Shown here: positions 10,117-22,631 of the stretch, piece by piece | Position numbering within the stretch: position 1 is the first letter of the stretch | How the letters are laid out: every line of letters starts with the position of its first letter | Assembly: GCA_029379385.1 (NCBI GenBank) | Contig: CM055605.1 | Location: forward strand, 3,569,001 to 3,633,000 | DNA: 64,000 nt | Direction: 5' to 3' | Source of the DNA: Quillaja saponaria | Lineage: Eukaryota > Streptophyta > Magnoliopsida > Fabales > Quillajaceae | Translations under genes and position numbers: made by a program | Notes under the pieces: generated by a model | The model's database searches: none | Told to the model about the DNA's origin: nothing | What the model saw: the letters and a program-made list of their open reading frames with translations, nothing else

Positions 10117-13100
10117 TTAAATACGGCTTGAATCTCTCCCAAAGATAAATCTCCTTGTCCAGTCAGATATCACCAACATCCTTGTGCGCCAGCTTACTTG
10201 CTTGCTGAAAGTAGGAAAGTATTATACCAAATTAAAATTACTTATTAACAGAAAGACAATACTGTGAGCAGTGCAAAAGAAACAGTGCATATATTACCTT
10301 GCATATACTGAATACCAAAGCCATTGGGTGCTGTGACCCATTGAAACCCAGTCTCCAGGTAGTTCTGCTGCTGCCTGCTCTCCACCCAAAGGAGCAAACT
10401 GCCCAAAATGCTTATACCTTTTGATCACAATTAACCAGCAGACAGATTAGAAAACGTCATATTGCACACTTTACAGGGTCCATGTTCATCTAATCCCTGT
10501 CTAATATTTGTGGTGCTTTGATTGTTTCTAATTTAAATAGTGTTTCGAAACTTAAAGCAGAAGAAACAAATTGACAGTTAAAATGAATCACAATTAAAAT
10601 ATAAGTACATGATTTTGCAAGTCTCATTCTAAAGAAAGAGGATATTATAAACAGAAAGGTACAAGCATCTTAAAATATATGGCTTACCGGAAGGGAAGAA
10701 ACCGGTGACGTCCAGACCCTCTGAAACGTCGAGGACCTTCAGGATTGTCTTGGCAATTTTCCATGCGGTTAAAGCACCTAGCAAGATATGCACCCTGTTG
10801 CGAAGCAACCTAAGTAACACCCCCACCCCACCAAAAAAAAAAAAAGATTAGTAAAAGTAAGCCCTTAAAAGTTGTTTGAAGATGGAAGATCAACTAAATG
10901 AATATTAACTGTAAATATTATTGGAGAAATGAAACATACCTGCGCAGTCGCAGGTAAACTCTTTGTCTGTGAATCCACATGAGAAAGGGCTAACTTAAAT
11001 CCTTCAATATCTATTTCCTGTCTGTCATTCCCCAGGGGGCCTCTCAAGAGATCTGTTACATCCTGCAGATGCTTGCTTCTCAAGTAGTGTTCCACCTGAG
11101 GGTACCTTATGAGGATATCGTCTATCACTTCTTGGAATTCTTCAACAGTTAGGGTACCAGAGTTGTTTCTGTCTGCAACTTCAAATATAGATGAAATATC
11201 TTCCTAGAAACAAACAGCAATGAGTTAAACGTGAATATCTCTAGACTATGTTTTACTTTGGCAGTTATGTATATCAACATATTTGCTGAGAACGTAGCTA
11301 GTAATCCAAGATGCATGTATGTTAACCTACAACTTCCAGAAGTACAAAACAGATAAGTTCCAACTTCATTCCTCACAGTATGATCCAATTGCACGCAAAA
11401 AAGCTTAATAGCATAACCTAATCCCATAACATATTGGCCAAATCTGTATAAATTGGAGTAGTTGACAGATAATGTACTGCATTGTAAAAATATCCTCCCT
11501 CATAATTCTAAAAATAAAACCAACTTGTCAAAAGCTTTAACATACCATAATTTTACGTTGATCTATTGTTGCACAATCACCAATGGCATAGACAGATTCA
11601 GATCCTTTTACTCGCAACCATTCATCAGTTGCTAAAATACGCCTTTTACCCTGTGTATAGAAACCATACTACAGAACTGAATAAATATTGGCCCACATCG
11701 AGAAAGAAAATTCTAGATTATCTGGTTTGTGAAACACTAGAATGTATAAATGAGCAACAAACCTGGCCAATTTGCTCCATGAAGTCCCTCACAACAGGAC
11801 GAGTTCCAACACCAGTAGACCACACAACCAATCCATGGGGTATAGAGTACACTTCTCCTTTCGATTTTACCTTCATTGTTATTTCCTTCTCAGAAACACT
11901 GACGACTCGGCATCCTGTTTGAACCTCTATACCATCTCTACTAAACTTTGCCTCAGCAAATGCACTGATTCTTTCATCAAACCTACGGTGTAAAAAAGAT
12001 AATGTTTTTATTCCAGTTGTGACCTTGTTTTGTCCTTGCATTGTGGAAAAACTAAAACATTAAATACAACAAAGATCCTCCAGATTCTGTAATCTGTATG
12101 CCCTTTGGAATAAAAATCCACAAAACATCATTTTCCATATATGTATACTCACCTATAAAGGCCTTAACTAAGAGTTACACTAATTTACAAGCATAAAATC
12201 TCATACAAATTTCCAACACAATTCCATCAAATTTACTTGAAATGCATTCCAACATTCTTAACAGATTAATAATTTGTTGGCCATACAAAAATCTAGCTTC
12301 TGGAAAGTACAACAAGGTCCTGATATAGCTTTGCTCTAGAGTACAAGACTAGTAAATATAAAATGAGATGTCCAAAAAGTGAACTAGTGTTTGAGTGTGT
12401 GTGTTGAGAGAGAGAGAGAGTAAAATAAAGTTTTGGAAATTATTTATGATAACAGAGACCAGATTTTGAACAGTATTAGATTTTTCTTTGCAAATGTCTC
12501 AAAACATTAGAAATATTAGACGTGACATGATGATTCTTCCCTTACATATTCAATACGTGATCTCCTGATTGGATTATAGTTATCTTCAGTAGATCTTTAA
12601 CAGTAGGATATATCTTAATTAAATCTTCTTCGACAAAATCATGCAGCTCTGCAGCAAATTCCACACCAGTGGGACCCCCTCCAACAATTACAAAATGAAG
12701 ATTTGTTCTGCGCTCTTCTTCACTTAGACTAGGAAGAACAGCCTTTTCAAAGCAATCTATCACAGTTCTTCGGATCTTCAGAGCATCTTCAACCTCCTAC
12801 ATTGCAAAGTGATAGCGGATTAGTGGCAGTGGCAAAATCAGCAACTTAAAAAGGACAATGATCCATACTCAGAAATTTCAAAGACAAAATCTACTAAGGG
12901 AAACTTGAGATCATCAACAACAAGCTAAGTTTGGACCATGTTATGATGAATGAAACTGCAATGATTTTACCTTCAGAAAATGACAATTCTCCTTCACACC
13001 AGGGGTGTTAAAAGTATTTACTTGTGCTCCAATTGCAATTACCAAGTAGTCATATTCCAGAGAAAAGTCACTACTTCCAGCTAAGTTGTTGTCTATATTA

Positions 13101-14654
13101 GACTGACAAAAAACTGTTTTGTTTACAGCATCAAGCTTGACACATTCTGCCTCCCAATATTGAATTTCTCCTCTTCTCTGTCATGAGGAACAGGAAAAAT
13201 AGAATTCCATTTCTACGAGCAGTTAGCGTATCACTAAATAAAAATTCAAAGTTCAAGGTAGCTGAAGTATGAAAATAAAATTTCATAGGAACAAGAAAAT
13301 CATATGTATTAGTTCTGTTTCATAATAGGAGCTTGCATGCAAAGAATATCCACACCATGCTGCTGCTTCAATACCAAAACATGCAGATATGTATGTGATA
13401 TACATTATCACATAATTGAACATATATGAAAAAGGATTGGAGCCTTTCTCATTTAGCTTCCATTACCTTCTTTATTATGTTTCGGATAGGCTCCACAATG
13501 CTCCGTGCTTCAACTGTTCCACATGTGACACTGGGTAACAAGGGAGTAAATGCAAAGTAATTGCGGGGCGAAACAACCTGAACGTCATATAATGAAGCAT
13601 CCAGATCCTTGACGAAACTGGTAGCAGCCCATCCAGTTCCAAGCACGACCACTTTCTTTTTCTTTGGGTCACTAGAATCAATACTAGGAGTTCCAACATC
13701 TGATTGGGATTCTGAGTATGCGACCAGACCTCCACTACTGCAATAATAGTAAAAGGATGCAACACATCAGAAAGGACTAGTAAACTAGCCTGGCGAAAGA
13801 AGAAGCTCTATATCCACTGGAGCATATGCTGCATAAAGCAAAGACACGGCAATTTCACATTTATAAAGCCACAATTATTATGTTAATACTTAATACCCAG
13901 CCTAACCATGAATAAAATTTTGAGACAGTGAAACAGACAACAGAAATTGAAATTTGAACTTTCCTGCTAGGCTGCTAACCTATGCAACCACTAGAGTTCT
14001 ATAGTTTTAATGCTCAAAACGCAACAGCTAAGGAGTCCTTGTTGAAGCTCATCGAAACAAGATACTAATTGTAATTAACCTAAATAGAGCAGATAATCAA
14101 CTTCTTGTCTTTTCATATTGAATACTTATCTTGTTCTAGCTAAATCCATTTGAAGCAAAGGCGTTGGTTTGTAACTTCTGTTTAACCCTCTTTTACTTCA
14201 CCAACTTGGATGTTCTTTCTTTCATATATTGATATATATTATGAAAATTTTGTGCTATTTTTGGAAAAGCCAGCTTAACCTAAACTAAAAGAATAATCAA
14301 AGCTCTATCATCGCAATTAAAACAGAAGAACGGCCTACATGGTTCCGAAAAGAAGATAAATTTAAGCTCTACATGATCAGATAATCGTATTAGGAAAAAA
14401 AAATTCGGCACAAACAACAAAAATTTCTTTTCAAATTTTTCCACATTGTTGCAGCAACTAAGCAAAAACCAAAGAACATAATGCTGGAAAGAGAAACGTT
14501 GGCAAGAGGAGGAAATGTAAAAGTGAAATGGTGAAAAGAAGGAACATAGCAGAGGGATCAAAAACCTGAGAGTACAGAGCACCAGAAGCTTAGAGTAAGC
14601 GGGGTAGCCATGGAAAGCCCTCGAAGCACGGCTAAAGAAGGACAAAATCGTCAT
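10117..14654 (-). CDS. NDB1: External alternative NAD(P)H dehydrogenase, NDB1 type
   Basis: Ten exons in transcript order: 14654-14566, 13737-13467, 13177-12971, 12796-12546, 11982-11763, 11650-11546, 11203-10940, 10809-10688, 10417-10298, 10204-10117. All borders are GT-AG and phases join to 578 residues, the usual NDB length. The protein is a type II NADH:ubiquinone oxidoreductase on the outer face of the inner mitochondrial membrane, passing electrons from cytosolic NAD(P)H to ubiquinone without proton pumping. FAD-binding GTGW is at residues 63-66 and the second dinucleotide fold GGGPTG at 228-233. An EF-hand loop, [12 protein letters not shown], spans 392-403 with acids at positions 1 and 12. 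The end of the second fold reads IIQSGDH, with Gln265 where NADH-preferring NDB2-4 carry Glu. In the family that change accompanies NADPH use and calls NDB1. The C-terminus FGRDSSRI is typical. Confidence 0.93.
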
Positions 14655-14800
14655 TTAAGGAACCAAACAATGAGGTTTTAAAGATAGGGATGAGAAAATA
14701 CAGGAGAAGAAAGTGAAAAGCTTGATTTGCCTTGAGATCCGAACTTTAAAGAGACTACTACTTCAACTCCAAAGTCAATATTTAATTGCACGGAGCACGA

Positions 14801-14808
14801 CACGTGGC
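14801..14808 (-). promoter_or_regulatory. G-box/ABRE-type element upstream of NDB1
   Basis: CACGTGGC about 150 bases upstream of the NDB1 start codon matches the ACGT-core G-box/ABRE bound by bZIP and bHLH factors. An AT-rich TTAAATATT lies between it and the ATG. Use by NDB1 is inferred from position only. Confidence 0.35.
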
Positions 14809-15360
14809 AACAAGTTATGGTGTTGTTAATTATTTGTTAGCTTAGGTAGGAAGGGTTTTTGTTTCTGTCGGCCATAACCAGTTTCGTTTTACAAGCCCAA
14901 GATCCATGTAAATTGTTTTTGGTTTTTTTTTTTTTTTTTTTTTTACTCAAGTAAAATCCAATGAAACCTGAACAGAGCTAGGTACTTGCATCGCCTTCAT
15001 AGCAGAGCATATAAAGTGAATATGTTCATGGATTACTGAAAAGGAATGTGCCCATATCAATATGCAAATCCGAGTCACTGTGAGTCTCTTTGATCAAGCG
15101 ACTCCAAAAAATTGTCTATTTAACACAGAAATAAAGATTACAGAAATTCTACAATCTACATTTGCATACAATGTTTTCATTTACTTGTCATGGCCAAAAG
15201 ATTAATAACTATGGATTACCACCAGTGTCTGTAAAGCATATGAAAAACAGCATCAGAAAAATGTTTAATATAAAGAACAAATCAAACTTAACAACAAACT
15301 CTCTGATTCCTTAAATCGAATTGATGAATACATGTTTCAAGCTTCTTATGCGTACATTAA

Positions 15361-15431
15361 ATAACAAGTGCTTAAGGAGAAATAACAAGTACTTAAGGAG
15401 AAATAACAAGTGCTTATGGAGAAATAACAAG
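15361..15431. repeat. 21-bp minisatellite, three units
   Basis: Units ATAACAAGTGCTTAAGGAG-AA at 15361-15381, 15382-15402 and 15403-15423 differ by single bases. A fourth, partial ATAACAAGG follows. On the minus strand this would translate to Leu-rich repeats, but no gene context supports that. Confidence 0.9.
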
Positions 15432-15899
15432 GCAACTAGATGAAACTTCCAAGCTCCGCCATCTCTACATCCTCCAAAAGTTCCACCGACAGTTTCTGCA
15501 ACATACACTGAATGAAGAAAAATTCAATTTTTGCAAGAACATATACCAATGATTCATGAACAAAAGAGAAAAACAATAGGGTACAATCCAACAAATGTCA
15601 ATGACTAAACTGCTTTTATTGTGTACATACAACGGACTCCAAGCATACCACTCCACCATTACATTACAAATAAAAGGAGGACTACTGGTTTTAACCAGAA
15701 ACTGAATTTAGTGCTGTTATTTAACTCCAATCTCGTAAATACACAAGAGACGAAGCTGATGACAACACATACTTTTTGAGTTTTTCAAACTCTATACCTA
15801 GCAACAGGAAAAGAGTATAGTTAAACTCAGGAGATTGTACAACAAGAAATGTGAAATTTATCTACATACTTAGAAGGCCTCGGCCAAACAAGTTCCTGT

Positions 15900-16218
15900 C
15901 ATTGATTATAGATCCACCACGAGGGTTCACCTGTAAAACAGGGTCTTAGTTTTCACTAAGACCTCTATCAAGTTGGATTGAGAAATCATACTGTTAAACA
16001 ATTTCAGATAAAAGAAAATACCACAAATCTTTACAAGGATAGATATATCCCTTAAAAGAATTAATTGGCAAAAAAATAAAAAATGCTAAAAGAAATAAAG
16101 ATTTCACCTCAGTTAAATCCATCAATATCATGTGAAATGTAGCTTCACCAAGTAGGTTCCCCTGATAAACAGGGACTTGGCTCCACAACACCTCAAACAA
16201 GTCGGATTAAATCATCAC
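15900..16218 (-). repeat. Pair of diverged tandem copies, about 90 bp each
   Basis: Minus-strand segments 16218-16130 and 15990-15900 align over about 90 bases with many mismatches. Shared blocks include ACTTG-T-GAGGT, AAG-CCCTGTTT, CAGG-GAACC and GGTG. Each copy has an acceptor-like TTTATCAG or TTTTACAG at the same relative place, so the pair resembles an exon duplication. Copy identity was judged by eye. Confidence 0.55.
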
Positions 16219-17216
16219 TGGCATATTAAAAAATCAACAGTCACAACTACAAAAAAATCCTAACCATATATTCATATTTGTAATAGATTTCTTTACAAAA
16301 GAAACATGGTATTCTCAGAGTCAAAAAAACTGAAATAAAGGATTAAAAGGAAATTAGACCAATTGAGTACAACTACCATGAATAACAATTGAAAAGGCAC
16401 TGACAAACTTGCCATCTAATTTTCAGAAAAAAGGCTCAGAATAAATTACAGCTCTTTCAATCAAGAATTTTCTGAAGCAGAACTGGCATATAAAGCTGAA
16501 AATATTCATCATCACTGCCAATACATTTAACATATGAAAGGAAAATTTACAAACAAAACCCAAAAATTATTTTACTTCAATAACTAATTTATTTGAACTC
16601 GGCTAATAAAATTCAACCATTTTCATCCCAATGGTTCATCGATTTCACTCAGAAGCGCGGATAATGTGTGGTCATTGCCAACATCCATTGAATTCCCACA
16701 TGAATTAAAACCCAAATTAACAATTTTTTTTTAAAAATACAAACTTTCAGAGATCAATAAATATGGCGGACGTTTTTAGAGGCACAAACACCGAAAAGTT
16801 ATGCCCCCACGTGAACACCACCAAGATTCAATATGTGCCTCGATGACTAGCTATATTTTCATAGCATATAACACTTTCGAAAATAAGCTAAAGGTGTAGT
16901 GAGGCATACACAAACAAAAGCAAAGAATTACAAAGAGTAATAGAGGGAGAAGGAGATGTTGCCGTTGATTTGACACAGCTAAGCCGTAGAGAGTAATGGG
17001 CAAAACTGCAACACTTAACGGCGACGTTTTCGCACGTGCTTTGGGGCATTCTTCGTCATGGAGATCTTCAGAGAAGCCCGGGAGGCATCGTGCAGAGACA
17101 AAAGAATACAATTTTACATAAATTTAAAACCCTAAATTACCAAGACTATGAATCAGAAACCCTAGACGCTAAAGAAATGGTAGAGATGTGCAAGATTGAG
17201 AGTACAATGTGTGTGC

Positions 17217-17223
17217 TTATATA
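17217..17223 (-). promoter_or_regulatory. TATA box of the 15.1-17.2 kb unit
   Basis: The minus strand reads GCGCCTATATAAGCACACAC, an ideal plant TATA box. An expected start site lies about 30 bases downstream near 17185, ahead of a pyrimidine-rich leader. Confidence 0.5.
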
Positions 17224-17226
17224 GGC

Positions 17227-18246
17227 GCTGACAAACCGTAGAAAACCTAAATTTTTACTTTTCCAATTGTGCCCAAGGAAAACGAAAGCCTGCAGAGGTT
17301 GCTCTCCAGTTCGTTCAGTTGTATTCCTAAGGCTACATCAGTAGCACAAATTGAAAAAAAAAAACTGTTTTTGGTAGCACATTACAAAATCTTGATGGTT
17401 ATTTACGATTTTATAGAAATTAAATATAATATATATTTTGAGAAAAATAATATAAAATTAAAACAAATTAAAGGGGAAAAAGTGATTAATAAATAGGCTG
17501 TGTCACAAACGAATATAGGTCATAATCTATCTGAACTGCAAAAGAAAAAAAAAATTAATGATGTGATTTATGATCTTAAAAAAATGTGTACAGGGAAAAA
17601 ATAAAAAATTTAATTTTTTTGTGACAACATCGACATATAAAAGTGACGACATTTTGGATTGGAGATGCTCGGTGGTGAATTGAGGTGCAAGCCGCAAGAT
17701 CGAGAAGTGGCACAAGGTTTGTTTCTCTACCGCACATCTCAGGTCACAGCCTTGATGATAACAATGTGACAAGATGAAGACCATAATCTCATGTCCCCGC
17801 CACGTCTCCATTTCAAACGCTCCCTCAATAAAATAGCCCAAGATTTTTCTTCTTTTTGGTGCAAATACCAGACCGAAGTCTCCTCCCAAATATCTAAGGA
17901 AAAATGCGAATGCATCAAGGTATGCATTTTAACACAATCAGAAATCAGAAATACTAACGATTGCTCAAGAAAAGGAATCATGTACAACATATAAACCATC
18001 TCAATCTTTACTTCATAGGAAAGAAACATCCGCTCATTATATAGACTTCATCATGCTAAACAAAATTTTCAACTACAGCTCATGAGAGTGAACTTCAAAT
18101 TATACGGCCTCTTGATTTATCACTCTCTTCAGAACTGTGGCAAACATTAGAAGTGATTGATGAGAACAGAATGCGAGATCATAGTAGCTCCCAGTCCTTG
18201 CTGTCTCACGGAAAATAACAAATCAATCTATCAGGCAATCATACAA
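17227..18246. other. Intergenic; 3' flank of EMB1923-like gene
   Basis: The left part is the upstream flank of the TATA-headed unit. Overlapping minus-strand open frames at 17527-18029 have some coding texture (for example SLDIWEETSVWYLHQKEEK) but no start context, splice partners or family match. I treat the stretch as 3' flank or relic sequence. Confidence 0.4.
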
Positions 18247-20273
18247 TCATACAATCATCCATGTCAAGTGTCGATAGCCAGCCCACTTGGCAGCGAGATG
18301 GATCCCAATGGCTAAAGCTGCACCAAGCAATGGTATGGGAAGCCTTCTTTCCGTTATTGTAACTTTGACCACCTCTTTTTCTTCTGAAAGCCTTTTAGAA
18401 TGATGAGAAATAGCTAGAGCCATATATGAGATAATCACCAAAAATCTAACCCAAGGCTCTCCCACAGCAGCAAGTACAGCTGCAACAGGCAAGGTTGACG
18501 AAACTTCATCCCTCTTTTTAACAAGTCTTGAGAAACCATACAATCCCAACAGAAGGGTCCAAAAGAGTGGCTCGGAGATAAAGCCTCTAACAGCTGCGTA
18601 GCCAATAAGGCCAGACACAGTCAAAAGATATGGTTGATCGTTAACATAGTTTGGAACAGTGGCTTCGGCAACAGATAGTACAACTGATGCTAGCACAATA
18701 ACCATGGTCAGCTCTGGTACAGGAGCATATGCCACTATCCCAGAGTAGAAAGCTCGAATTGTGTAGAGTATAGTCTCAATGCATCGAATCAGGGAAGTGA
18801 TTGGATCTCCTATGAAATGGAAGATTAAGGCCAAAGCAAATTTCAAGATGTATCCCACAAAACGAACAACAGCCAATGCAGCCTTTCTCCAGTTCATAAG
18901 TTCAAACAAAACAGCCCTCCAAGCGTAGACAAGAAAAACCAGTGCTGCATATTGATTGAAATTGAAATGTTTAACAACCAGTTATAACCTTATTCTCAGT
19001 AACTCAAATATTGAAGAAGAGAGAGGGAGAGGGGGAAGAAAGCAATTTCTACTTCGCAACTAGAAATATGTAACTGTTGAGTTCCATATTGAGTTTAAGT
19101 TGCATTGACAAAGAGTGGAAACTGAAAATCGTGGAGAAAAATGAAAAAGAACATATTTTAGCTTGGAAGCAAAAATTTTTGCAAGTGGTAGTCCGTAGTC
19201 CAAGAAATTTTTTAGACTTCTTTCTCAAGTTGCCTAGTGCCTAGTGCCTAGTGAAGGGTATATTAACAAATAGTAATATAGTGGGTTAAAGAGTTTTTCT
19301 TTTACAGGGATGAAAAATTATGATTTAAGTCAAATGTAAATTCAAAAGAAAAATCAAATCAGTAACAACCCCCTCCCACCCAACCCTCAAATTTAAATCG
19401 CCTAAGATTTCAGCATAGTTTTAATCAACAGCCTTAGCTTCCCTTAGTGCCTATAACAAATGAACTGAATGTATTTATTTATCCAAAACAGATGGAAATG
19501 AAACAACTACAATGCAAATGATCACTTATAGTTGTACTTGTGCATATAGTGCACAGAAAAGGAGAATATCATAAGCAAATTTCAATGAAAATTTATGCCA
19601 ATACTTACATCTTTATCATAATTACTCCATGGAAGTTAATCATTTCATTGAAATCCAAAGCAATATGAAAGTTTAGAATGGTGAAAGTTTATTCTTTTCT
19701 TATCATTTGTTTCCCTAAGCAATCAAAATCAAGCCTTTAGTAAAACCAAACACCTAGCCTTATTTACATCTAAACAGCTATTAGAGAAAGAAGTACAAAA
19801 GCTCTTTTTTCCTTTTCTCACCATTTATCCATAAACAAATACACTCAAGAGTAGTGAAGTAGAGATTGAGTTTTACCTACAAACCACGGCCATCTAAGAG
19901 GGGGGTCTGGAGCTTCTTTAGTCAAGTACCTAAACCGGTCAGGCATTGTACTCTCCCCTCTAGCCTGTTTCTCAGCTTCATCAATGTTGACATCACCGCC
20001 GCCGCCAACACCATTTTTATGCCCTTCCTCGCTGTTCCCTGCCCGTACAGAAAACCCTAATTGTCTCCCGAGAGAAAACCCAAGTCTTTTCCCAGAACAC
20101 CCACTTAATTTTCGGCCGAGTACAGGATTAAAGGCCTGGATTTTTGTTGCAGAGCAAAATGGCTCACTGTGAATTTGGATTCTGAGCTTAGAGGGTGAAG
20201 AAATTTTGGGAGGAAGGACGAGGGATTTGAAACAGAAATTAGAAGAAGATAGAGTTGGAACCGTCATCAACAT
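18247..20273 (-). CDS. Chloroplast multi-pass membrane protein, EMB1923-like
   Basis: Two exons, 20273-19877 and 18944-18247, join as GTA-G/CA-CTG to 364 residues. The first 70 or so residues are rich in Ser, Lys and Arg and poor in acids, fitting a chloroplast transit peptide. A conserved-looking segment, MPDRFRYLTKEAPDPPLRWP, precedes the membrane part. Exon 2 encodes about five to six hydrophobic segments, including LKFALALIFHFIG, TMVIVLASVVLSV, LLTVSGLIGYAAV, WTLLLGLYGFS and PLLGAALAIGIHLAA. The architecture and the RFRYLTKEAPDPPLRWP motif match my memory of Arabidopsis EMB1923 (At4g28210), an embryo-essential plastid protein of unknown biochemistry. The identification is from memory; the exon model is firm. 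Confidence 0.8.
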
Positions 20274-22631
20274 GGCTTTAGAGTTTAGGTTAGAGAGAGA
20301 GAGACAATATTGACAACGACATACTTATCGGGGAACTTCACGGAATGGTTTAACCAGTTGCTGAAGAAAAAAAGGAGGTTTAGAAATTCGGATCATCAAC
20401 CCAAAAGAACGAACTTTGCCCGACCCAAGAGGAAAATATACAAGTAAATGGTGTGATTCGACGCCCCCTCCAACTTTAGCCAAACGAAGCCTCAAAACAA
20501 TTTAAAAAACGAAAAAAAAAAAAAACTAACTTTACAAAAACCATTTGACTATGTAGTTATATTATCCGGAAATATACAACAAAAAAACAAGAAGATGCAA
20601 CTAAAAATTGTAACCTTCCAAAACTATGCCAGAAATTAACCATAATAATGAATCAAAGACAAATGTCATCTCCAGCCCCAGGTTTTTCTTGGCTTTGGAA
20701 AATATATAGTCTGATAGTATTGCTGATTCATGTAAGACTGCACTGGAATTCCAGAATCCTGAAAATCTGAAACTTCCAAGGCTCTGCAACATATCTAGTC
20801 TCAAATGATGCTTTCCCTTCTGATGTCAGTGGTCTCAAATTATGAAGAGGGTTACTGGTTGAACTGCTCGTGGGATGGACACAGCTGAGGGACTTACAGC
20901 TGGGAATGCACTGTTGTTATTGCTATTCTGCGGCAAAAGCCTATTGACAGAATAGGTGTTATAGTCACAGGCTTCAGGGACATTATGGTTTTTCATTCAT
21001 ATGGTGTCTTCATAACTGCCTTTAGATCATGATTGTCACTGGGCATCCTGAGTTCGTGCACCTGTAGTCGCTCCTGCAAAATGCAAATTAAGCATGAGAA
21101 GTCCAAACAAATTTAAAATACTAAATGGTTCTTATCGAACAAACCTGGGAAGAGAAACAAAGAATTCTATGTTTGGTTAAACAATTCTAAGCAGAACACA
21201 GGCAAGCAGGTGCTAGCATTGTGGCATTCCAATCCAAGAAGATTAAAGCCATAATATATCTGGAAGAGAGGCATATGTAAATAACCTACTTTTTTATGTT
21301 CCTAAAAATTCATCTAAACAGCGTTCTTATATGACCAATCTGCTGTTCAAGTTACTAAAGATAGAGGATGGAATCTCTTTACATAAGCCAACACCTCAGG
21401 GGAATTCAAGAACCAAAAGAAGAAATTGGCTGGTGTCTTGTAATCAAATGACTGTCCGATACTAAGAAAATGCTAAAATGGGAATTATCAAATTATTTCA
21501 GTAAAATAAAAATTTTGTATTGACACCAACATCAATTATATGAACCTTCAAATTTCATAGCTCTCCTCTTTACTCAATTCAGAATTTGTAGGAAAGGAGA
21601 CGTGTATCTATCTTTCCAGTAAATGAACATTATGCATCTTTAAATCCCAACAATGAAGTACAATGCAACTTTTGGGATTGTAAGCAGAAATTTTCAAGCC
21701 AACAAAAGAAGAGTAATAGAAATGCTAAGCTAAAGGATTCTGAATATATACTATATGTTATCTATAATCGCAGCCTTCAATTTGAGTATCATTCAGATGC
21801 AGTTTTTTGATAGAAATAATCAATTTTAGGTTGTTAATGGTTCTTGCACTCAGCCTCCCTGCCTATACTGTAGTTGTCATTTAATTAGTTTCATTAGTAG
21901 CTTATTTCTCCCCGTGAATTTTAGTCTTGGTATTCATTTTTCATCATGGTCGTGCATTCTACTAGTCCAGCAAAAAATGTTAGCATTTAAAATTTGAGAA
22001 CAGATAGACATAAAAACATGACTTGAGGAAATAAACATTACTTGTCTGTTTGCCACAGAAAATAAATATTGATATAAATAAATTTCTTTAACAAAGATTA
22101 GAGCTTGTATGGTCCTCACATAAGGCCAAGGCAGAAAGAAACTTCTTTTGGTACTTTATTCAAGCAGAAACATACTAAAATGATAAACATCATGCAGTAA
22201 TGAATTCAAAATTGCAATTGCACAACCTATGGTGTCGTACGGGTAAACATCATATACTTATGAGTTATGACCACCTTTGCAGGAATACATACCTACGGTG
22301 TCACAATTTGATTCTCTGCTACATGTCCAGATCCCTTTCTTCGCCATCTGTAAGTTTGTAACTCACCTTCATGGTTGAATGAATTCAAAATTGCAACCGC
22401 ACAACTTCAAAATTTTAGATAATATTCATTGAATGTCATTTACATCTCGAAACTGATTAAACTTTTAAACTATGATGTCCGCACAACAGGAGCACTTTGA
22501 CGCAGTATCAATCCTTCCCATTCATGCTTCCATCAGGAAAAGGCCTTGATGAAGATCAAAAGTACTATACTGTTCATTCTTTCTCTGGGAAAGGCATTTT
22601 ACTGTAAATTACCAATAACATTAAGTAAATG
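20274..22631. other. Region between EMB1923-like and PPR genes
   Basis: It contains the promoter of the EMB1923-like gene (20274 to about 20550), a coding-like but broken minus-strand fragment (about 20780-21073), and AT-rich DNA that may include the 3' UTR of the PPR gene. ATGAATTCAAAATTGCAA recurs at about 22199 and 22378. No tRNA or other gene was recognised. Confidence 0.4.
20780..21073 (-). pseudogene. Coding-like exon fragment with frame breaks, unidentified
   Basis: After an acceptor-like TTTTGCAG the minus strand reads ERLQVHELRMPSDNHDLKAV, then stops at ATATGAATGA. Coding texture resumes in another frame (HNVPEACDYNTYSVNRLLPQ, then Asn/Ser-rich sequence). A further frame change gives NPLHNLRPLTSEGKASFE. 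Three successive frames with plausible protein composition suggest a decayed last exon of a regulatory-type protein. I do not recognise the family. It might instead be 3' UTR. Confidence 0.3.

Larger units (their letters stand above)
15100..17190 (-). ncRNA. Putative spliced transcription unit with no clear protein product
   Basis: On the minus strand a canonical TATATAA box lies at 17223-17217. It is followed by a leader-like stretch with a TTAGGGTTT motif and several short ORFs (for example ATG at 17081, encoding MTKNAPKHVRKRRR then stop). Farther down are exon-like islands with acceptor-style 5' ends: about 16163-16109, 15931-15870 and 15496-15430. Joining them does not give a convincing long reading frame. 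It could be a long noncoding RNA, a gene for a micropeptide, or a fast-evolving protein that I fail to recognise. The TATA box and the loss of AT bias around 16990-17100 are the main support. The 3' end is a guess. Confidence 0.3.

Noticed and set aside
16630..16700. Box C/D snoRNA-like stem CAATGG...CCATTG on the minus strand
   Set aside because: The terminal stem is present, but no box D (CTGA) lies next to the 3' stem and the C-like box is poor. The same stretch also reads as a short ORF.
17120..17150. TTTAGGG-like motif as a telomerase RNA template
   Set aside because: Only a single TTAGGGTTT occurs, with no CTAAACCCTAA template and no upstream USE with a 25-base TATA spacing. Such motifs are common in plant leaders.
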